Positions 7,395 through 11,306 of a stretch of DNA of 11,306 nucleotides are shown in pieces. Within the stretch, counting starts at the first letter, position 1, and each line of letters begins with the position of its first letter. The notes beneath the pieces are model-generated. The model ran no database searches. It worked only from the letters and a program-made list of their open reading frames with translations, and had not been told where the DNA came from. Source of the DNA: Deltaproteobacteria bacterium (GTDB lineage: Bacteria > Desulfobacterota > DAOWNY01); NCBI GenBank assembly GCA_030642325.1, contig DAOWNY010000035.1, positions 1 to 11,306 of the forward strand, in the 5' to 3' direction. The translations under genes and the position numbers were made by a program.

Positions 7395-7922
7395 ATGCTA
7401 GACCTCGCTGTAGCGTACAACCGATACAAATTTTTAGGGTATGAGTTTCTTACCTGGCTATGGTTCATCGTCGAACAAAATCAGGACATAATAGGTAGTT
7501 TAGAGGAGGAACCAGCCTCCCTTGCAGTGGGGGATCTCATTATCCTTAAAAACAAACTGGATAATAATGAGGCGGAGACCGTCACCATCAAAGGTGATGA
7601 TGCCGACCTGGAAGAGGCTAAGCTCGCTTTGAGAAAAGGTGCGGTGGTAACCGAACTCAATCTTACTTACTATTCCGACGATTATCAGTGGCGATTCACC
7701 ATCAAGGGAGAGAGCCTCAACATAACCGGTATTCACCTTCCGGCAACAGGCTCCGCGGAATCAAAAGAAGATATTGAAGGAGTTGTAATAGAAAAGGCAT
7801 TCCTTTACGAAAAGTCTTTTAACCTCATTGATGCCTTATTCAAACAGTTTATCAACATTCGCATCACCAGCCGGTGGGAAAACAGTGTAGTTCCCCTGAT
7901 CAAAAAATGGTTGCACCTTTGA
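7395..7922 (+). CDS. rdgC: RdgC-like recombination-associated protein, C-terminal part
   Basis: A 175-residue continuation of the preceding gene in the same frame, three bases after its stop. FLGYEFLTWLWFIVE (14-28) resembles a segment seen in RdgC-like proteins, and the later KGDDADLEEAKLALRKGAVV, then TELNLTY and WRFTIKGESLNITGI, matches the E. coli pattern of a GKVVTKLALDW core followed by a beta hairpin. GGAG at 7385-7388 sits 6 nt before the ATG and could serve as its own ribosome binding site, so translation by termination-reinitiation is plausible. With the first part it totals about 380 residues, against about 300 in E. coli. A terminator follows. Confidence 0.72.
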   Translation: MLDLAVAYNRYKFLGYEFLTWLWFIVEQNQDIIGSLEEEPASLAVGDLIILKNKLDNNEAETVTIKGDDADLEEAKLALRKGAVVTELNLTYYSDDYQWRFTIKGESLNITGIHLPATGSAESKEDIEGVVIEKAFLYEKSFNLIDALFKQFINIRITSRWENSVVPLIKKWLHL

Positions 7923-7966
7923 ATTCATCTTAATCTTTAAACAGAAAAAATCCTTAAAAAAAGTTA

Positions 7967-8008
7967 GCAAACCATATCAATTCAAAAAATTGATATGGTT
8001 TTGTTTGC
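7967..8008. terminator. Bidirectional intrinsic terminator between convergent genes
   Basis: AAACCATATCAATT (7969-7982) and AATTGATATGGTTT (7988-8001) form a perfect 14-bp stem with a 5-base loop, extendable with GC at each base. TTTGTTT follows on the plus strand; on the minus strand a T7 run follows a few bases after the stem. It separates the RdgC-like pair (ends 7922) from the minus-strand P1-fold gene (ends 8013). Confidence 0.85.
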
Positions 8009-8012
8009 CGGA

Positions 8013-8963
8013 CTATTTTTGACAACCAGCCCATATATACCTCCAAACTGAGATAAGGTTCCCGATGCAATCCGCAAATATGTCTCTCGTAACCTCGGGC
8101 AGAACGGTAGCGTTTCGCTGTTTGGGATCTTCAAGGGGGAAAAGTATCTGACCCCGTTTTTTGCTTGTAATACACACATCTATCATAAACTCCATGAGTC
8201 CGTTTTTCGGAATGATGGAAGTTTTAATGATTTGATCTTTTTCGCAATCCTTGAGTCCGAACCTAATGCTTCCGGAAAGTTTCGTCTCCTTAATCTTCTC
8301 CTTTACCCAGGTCCTTTGTATTATTTCCTCTTCGATTGCTACCGGATTTACCGCCTGGTCCCACAAAGTTTCCAGACTATTGTGAGCGCTTGATTTCATA
8401 TATTTCCCCTTTGGTTTATTGAGTCCCTTACGTCTGCTTGGTTCATTATCCCGCCTTTTCTGCGGCGGATCATCTCTGAGATCACAATGCATGGGCACAT
8501 GGGCATCAACCATATAGTGGCTGATCAGCATATACTTATACATGATCTGTTTGAGCTCAAACTGGTCGTTGCGGTCCCGGAGTTTGGACATATCGATGAT
8601 CTCCTGGGCCATATGGTCTATCCGGTGGGGAAGGCCGCCGGCATACTTGTAATAAGTTATCCCTCCCTTTTCAAATTTAGGTTTGTTTATAAGGTTATGG
8701 TCCGGAAACTCTGCATCCGTAAAGAGTTTAAATATATGATAAGGGTCGTTATCCCTCAGCACATCATCGGGAGCCCAACTGGCTTCCTCGATCAAATCCC
8801 GATAGTATTGGAGAGTTCGCTGACATTTCAAGGCTTCCCTTCGCTCTTTGGCTTTCGCAGATCCCTTAAGGTAATTATTCTTATTATCCGTCATGTTATC
8901 CACACTCTGCCTGATTAACTCGATTGCCTTTACAGCCAGATAAATATGGGTATTGTGTTTCAT
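8013..8963 (-). CDS. Zinc-dependent phospholipase C / P1-nuclease fold protein
   Basis: A 316-residue, mostly helical protein with the metal-ligand pattern of the S1/P1 nuclease-phospholipase C fold. H149-x3-D153-x5-H159 (HYMVDAHVPMH) reproduces the HxxxD then His spacing of P1 nuclease, and H194-x3-E198 (HNSLE) its HxxxE. Upstream are H6, WAPDD (63-67), H76 and LPHRIDH (111-117). P1 nuclease and secreted PLC use the mature N-terminal Trp as a zinc ligand after signal cleavage; this protein has no signal peptide and starts MKHNTHIYLAV, so it is probably cytoplasmic with an altered site. It could be a hydrolase of phosphodiester substrates (nucleic acid, lipid or nucleotide), not determinable here. 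A GAGGAGG site lies 7 nt before the ATG. It stands alone. Confidence 0.78.
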   Translation of the reverse strand: MKHNTHIYLAVKAIELIRQSVDNMTDNKNNYLKGSAKAKERREALKCQRTLQYYRDLIEEASWAPDDVLRDNDPYHIFKLFTDAEFPDHNLINKPKFEKGGITYYKYAGGLPHRIDHMAQEIIDMSKLRDRNDQFELKQIMYKYMLISHYMVDAHVPMHCDLRDDPPQKRRDNEPSRRKGLNKPKGKYMKSSAHNSLETLWDQAVNPVAIEEEIIQRTWVKEKIKETKLSGSIRFGLKDCEKDQIIKTSIIPKNGLMEFMIDVCITSKKRGQILFPLEDPKQRNATVLPEVTRDIFADCIGNLISVWRYIWAGCQK

Positions 8964-9098
8964 CTAAAAGCCTCCTCTGTCTTCCATTCCATCACTTTTT
9001 TTTGAAGTGAATATAACCAAGCCAACTAAACAACTCTTGATAAAAATACATTCTCTTTCGCCCGGCAGTTCAAGCGTAACTGACCAAGCTGCCAAAAA
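8964..9098. other. Upstream region of the P1-fold gene
   Basis: It must hold the minus-strand promoter. I see no clear -35/-10 pair. CACTT...AAGTG near 8993-9009 forms a small hairpin with an A-rich loop and GGCAG...CTGCC at 9064-9093 a weak one; neither has a T-run suggesting termination. Confidence 0.4.
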
Positions 9099-9132
9099 AC
9101 TACGTATTTTTATATCCGTTCACAGTTCACGG
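9099..9132 (+). repeat. 34-bp direct repeat, copy 1
   Basis: ACTACGTATTTTTATATCCG followed by TTCACAGTTCACGG; it matches 10143-10176 at 33 of 34 positions. In the second place it sits 16 bp before dispersed-repeat copy C; here it lies about 190 bp before copy B. Its ATATCCGTTCAC is inverted relative to GTGAACGGTTACATAT at the right end of copies B and C, suggesting the left end of a composite element. Confidence 0.8.
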
Positions 9133-9143
9133 CTTTCGCAGTT
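9116..9143. repeat. Four heptamers (CCGTTCA type)
   Basis: CCGTTCA, CAGTTCA, CGGCTTT, CGCAGTT follow each other exactly, overlapping the 34-bp direct repeat. A parallel run CCGTTCA, CAGTCCA, CGGGTTG, CATGCAG is at 10160-10187. Confidence 0.55.
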
Positions 9144-9163
9144 AACTTTTTTCCTGAATTGAG

Positions 9164-9191
9164 CAGTTAGCCTTTAGCAGTTAGCTATTAG
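9164..9191. repeat. Four heptamers (CAGTTAG type)
   Basis: CAGTTAG, CCTTTAG, CAGTTAG, CTATTAG in exact succession. It lies between the 34-bp direct repeat and copy B, in DNA with no gene. Confidence 0.65.
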
Positions 9192-9199
9192 CCAAAATG

Positions 9200-9225
9200 A
9201 GCACAGGATGTTGTGCTATTACAAA
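9200..9225. other. Small hairpin of unknown role
   Basis: AGCACA-GGATGT-TGTGCT (9200-9217) is a perfect 6-bp stem, followed by ATTACAAATTTTT. It resembles a weak terminator, but no plus-strand gene lies upstream for it to serve. Confidence 0.3.
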
Positions 9226-9319
9226 TTTTTACCCATTGGGTGTTATTTCAAGCTGCCGTAATATCTCGGTTTTTCAAAGCTAAACGCTTTTGAGCTGACA
9301 TCTGATCGCTCAACTTAGG

Positions 9320-9490
9320 TATTGGTAAAAACTTAGGATTAAGGTGTAGTATGAGTTCTTTTTTTTGAAGACTTAGAAGCTTGAACAATTGAACTACGAG
9401 CCCTAATTCCTGAATTGGAATGCATACCAAACATGTTTATTGCATCGTTATAAAATTCGTTTCATTGAAAAAACCGTGAACGGTTACATA
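9320..9490 (+). repeat. Dispersed repeat family, copy B (decayed)
   Basis: Starts TATTGGTAAAAACTTAGGAT and ends AAACCGTGAACGGTTACATA as in copy C. The plus-strand ATG (9351) is kept, but an extra T in the following T-run gives a stop after five codons, and several further 1-4 base gaps lie inside. The central palindrome is damaged. It lies 242 bp before the ABM-domain gene. Confidence 0.8.
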
Positions 9491-9665
9491 TCTTTTTAAT
9501 TTTAGATTGAGGGAAGAAAATGGTCAAGTAATAATAAAAATTTTACTGCCTAGTGCAAGCCGGCTCAACTGCCCGAAATTTTGTGTGATCACGCACGATT
9601 TTTCCCTATCAATTTTTCACCACCAGTCTTTCTCTACCTGAATAGTCACCATTTTTCATTATTAT
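9491..9665. other. AT-rich gap before the ABM-domain gene
   Basis: No gene or convincing structure. GTGATCAC (around 9585) is a short palindrome without further support as an operator. Confidence 0.4.
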
Positions 9666-9694
9666 TTGACTTTTTTATTAATTTTGGTTAGCTT
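9666..9694 (+). promoter_or_regulatory. Possible promoter of the ABM-domain gene
   Basis: TTGACT (9666-9671), 17-bp spacer, TAGCTT (9689-9694). The -35 is close to consensus and the -10 weak; it lies 38 bp before the ATG. Confidence 0.35.
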
Positions 9695-9732
9695 TCAAAA
9701 GAATTATTAATAAACCTTTAAAGGAGATTAAA

Positions 9733-10032
9733 ATGATTGTTGTGGCAAAATTAAAAGCCCGGACCGGCAAGGAAGGGGAAGTGGAAAAAGCGTTGAAGGA
9801 AATGATTTCGAAGGTGGAAAACGAAGAAGGAACGTTAACTTATACTCTTCACAGGTCCCAAAATGATCCCACCGAATTTCTTTTTTATGAACAATACCGG
9901 GACAAGGCGGCCTTTGATCGTCACTGTTCCACCCCGTATTTCAGGGATCTCTTTGATGCCATCGGGCCCTCTTTAGCAGGGGAACCAACCATAGAAATCT
10001 ATGATAAACTGGAAGGAATAAGGGAGAGATAA
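9733..10032 (+). CDS. ABM-domain (YgiN-like) quinol/antibiotic-biosynthesis monooxygenase
   Basis: A 99-residue single-domain protein of the dimeric alpha-beta barrel ABM family. Diagnostic features are the opening MIVVAKLKARTGKEGEVEKA, the EEGTLTYTLHRSQNDPTEFL segment with FYEQYRDKAAFDRHCSTPYF after it (in which H85-type contact residues and the central W/F/Y-E-x-Y pattern are typical), and a C-terminal EIYDKLEG strand. Members range from cofactor-free monooxygenases acting on quinols or polyketides to stress proteins; substrate cannot be inferred. AAGGAG (9721-9726) is 6 nt before the ATG, fixing the start. It is monocistronic as far as visible. A T7 run at about 10064-10070 follows, but without a convincing stem. 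Confidence 0.88.
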   Translation: MIVVAKLKARTGKEGEVEKALKEMISKVENEEGTLTYTLHRSQNDPTEFLFYEQYRDKAAFDRHCSTPYFRDLFDAIGPSLAGEPTIEIYDKLEGIRER

Positions 10033-10142
10033 AACAGACCGGTAAGACTGATATCCCCAAGAGGCTTTTTTTATCCGTGCTTGAGTTGGAAAAATACTCT
10101 AAATACCCAACTTCTCAGGACCACGGGTAGATCATATTTTGC

Positions 10143-10176
10143 ACTACGTATTTTTATATCCGTTCACAGTCCACGG
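10143..10176 (+). repeat. 34-bp direct repeat, copy 2
   Basis: One mismatch (T to C) to 9099-9132. It continues through GCAGTTAACT and then directly into dispersed-repeat copy C, giving a compact unit of about 225 bp with imperfect inverted ends. Confidence 0.8.
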
Positions 10177-10192
10177 GTTGCATGCAGTTAAC

Positions 10193-10368
10193 TATTGGTA
10201 AAAACTTAGGATTAAGACGTAATTACGAGTTCTTCTTTTGAAAATTTAGAAGTCTTGAACAATTTAAAAGAACTAATTCCGGAATTGATATCAATATCAA
10301 GCATGTTTTTTATCGTTATAAAATTCATTTCATTCAAAAAAACCGTGAACGGTTACATATTTTTTTAG
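10193..10368 (+). repeat. Dispersed repeat family, copy C
   Basis: Same order of blocks as copy A, with a 9-base internal deletion that keeps the frame. The plus-strand start has become ACG (10225) but the frame stays open for 47 codons to TAG at 10368 (SSSFENLEVLNNLKELIPEL...). The minus strand keeps an ATG-to-TAA frame of 39 codons parallel to that of copy A (MNFITIKNM...). It ends ACCGTGAACGGTTACATATT. It lies about 310 bp before the first rRNA promoter. Confidence 0.8.
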
Positions 10369-10678
10369 TATGACCGCTTCATCAGGCTTGCGAAATGTTT
10401 TGTTGTTTCGACAAAATTAGGCCACATTGAAAAAAAGGGGGCACAATCAATATTGGATAATATTTTTTTAGCCTTTACATTTAACTAATATTTTGCGATT
10501 CAATAGATAAAATGGAATGGGGCCAACCCACTGCAGCATTAAATATTGGGGTGAGGTGATATTTTTATTAACCTGCAAATATGTTAACAACCACCTGATA
10601 TAGTTAATTTTTTCACAACCAATCAGAACAATTTTCTATCCATTCGTCGGTCATACTCATTATTTTTAAAAATAACTC
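10369..10678. other. AT-rich gap before the rRNA promoters
   Basis: No gene, repeat or hairpin that I can support. The A/T runs just before 10679 (TTATTTTTAAAAATAA) could act as an UP element. Confidence 0.5.
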
Positions 10679-10707
10679 TTGACATATTTGAGGTATTTTA
10701 GTAGATT
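10679..10707 (+). promoter_or_regulatory. rRNA operon promoter P1 (sigma70-type)
   Basis: Perfect -35 TTGACA (10679-10684), 17-bp spacer, -10 TAGATT (10702-10707, 4 of 6). An AT-rich UP-like tract lies directly upstream. Confidence 0.6.
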
Positions 10708-10783
10708 TACATTTCACTTTTTGGTTCTATTAATTCGGTTCAAATGATTACATATTACCAAAATAATTTTTATACTTTTTTCC

Positions 10784-10812
10784 TTGACAAAAATTAATGG
10801 CTGTTGTATAAA
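10784..10812 (+). promoter_or_regulatory. rRNA operon promoter P2 (sigma70-type)
   Basis: Perfect -35 TTGACA (10784-10789), exactly 17 bp, then TATAAA (10807-10812). A/T-rich sequence (AAAATAATTTTTATAC) lies just upstream. The expected transcript start is near 10819, about 120 nt before the 16S gene. Confidence 0.8.
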
Positions 10813-10818
10813 AATTAG

Positions 10819-10939
10819 ATCAACAGGGAAATACAGACAGACAGACAGAAATAGATTGATCTTTGAAAACTAAATAGTAAGTGTATCGTTCTGTGGGTTC
10901 AAGTTACATTTCTAAGATTACAAATTAAGTTTTACAATT
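10819..10939 (+). promoter_or_regulatory. rRNA leader with boxA-like antitermination site
   Basis: TGATCTTTGAAAAC (10857-10870) matches the boxA-type leader sequence found before many bacterial 16S genes, bound by NusB-NusE to prevent premature termination. Just before it is a tandem CAGA repeat (10834-10848). Confidence 0.65.

Positions 10940-11306
<367 letters not shown>

Noticed and set aside
8487..8918. 143-codon plus-strand frame opposite the P1-fold gene
   Set aside because: Antisense to a gene with clear metal-ligand motifs and a strong ribosome binding site; the translation resembles no family.
9248..9430. Minus-strand 60-codon frame across repeat copy B
   Set aside because: No ribosome binding site, lies in a decayed repeat, and the matching frames in copies A and C are much shorter.
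9580..9597. Possible CRP-type operator around GTGATCAC
   Set aside because: Lacks the TGTGA-N6-TCACA spacing and no regulator is visible.
10074..10127. Imperfect inverted repeat CCGTG...CACGG after the ABM gene as a terminator
   Set aside because: Many mismatches, a long loop and no T-run after the second arm.
10890..10915. GGTTCAAGTTAC looks like a tRNA T-arm
   Set aside because: No acceptor, D or anticodon arms can be built around it; it lies inside the rRNA leader.

Overview
The window is AT-rich bacterial DNA that ends inside the 5' part of a 16S rRNA gene (about the first 367 nt). Strong AGGAG-type ribosome binding sites, dense genes on both strands and a boxA-containing rRNA leader fit a Gram-positive-like or deep-branching bacterium. 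The 16S start carries several U-for-C changes at well-conserved positions (from about 10967). I cannot name the phylum from sequence alone; an uncultivated lineage is possible but unproven.

Layout. 2-725 is the 3' end of a large, probably secreted or carbohydrate-related protein ending in an Ig-like domain. It is broken by two frameshifts, so it is a pseudogene unless these are sequencing errors. 726-1140 is packed with non-coding repeats: a 152-bp inverted-repeat-bounded element with an internal REP-like hairpin, the first copy (A) of a ~170-190 bp dispersed repeat containing a perfect 32-bp palindrome, and a run of 7-bp repeats. 1157-4999 is a two-gene operon: a radical SAM enzyme with an unusually long N-terminal region, then an 851-residue fusion of a sugar-1-phosphate nucleotidyltransferase-like half and a class I mannose-6-phosphate isomerase half. 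This pair is the best candidate for an undescribed system. 5067-6314, on the minus strand, carries an FmdB-type zinc ribbon protein and a Sir2 deacylase. 6777-7922 carries an RdgC-like protein split in two by one in-frame stop, with restart 3 nt later. A strong bidirectional terminator separates it from a convergent zinc-dependent P1-nuclease/phospholipase C-fold protein (8013-8963, minus). 8964-9732 is mostly repeats (copy B, heptads). 9733-10032 is a small ABM-domain monooxygenase-like protein. 10033-10939 holds copy C, a featureless AT-rich stretch, two tandem sigma70-type rRNA promoters 105 bp apart, and the rRNA leader.

Functionally, the radical SAM/nucleotidyltransferase-isomerase pair suggests synthesis or modification of an activated hexose for a surface polymer or glycoconjugate. 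Sir2, FmdB, RdgC-like, ABM and the P1-fold protein look like unrelated housekeeping or accessory genes. The intergenic DNA is the second notable layer: heptameric repeats and three copies of one repeat family, all in the same orientation.
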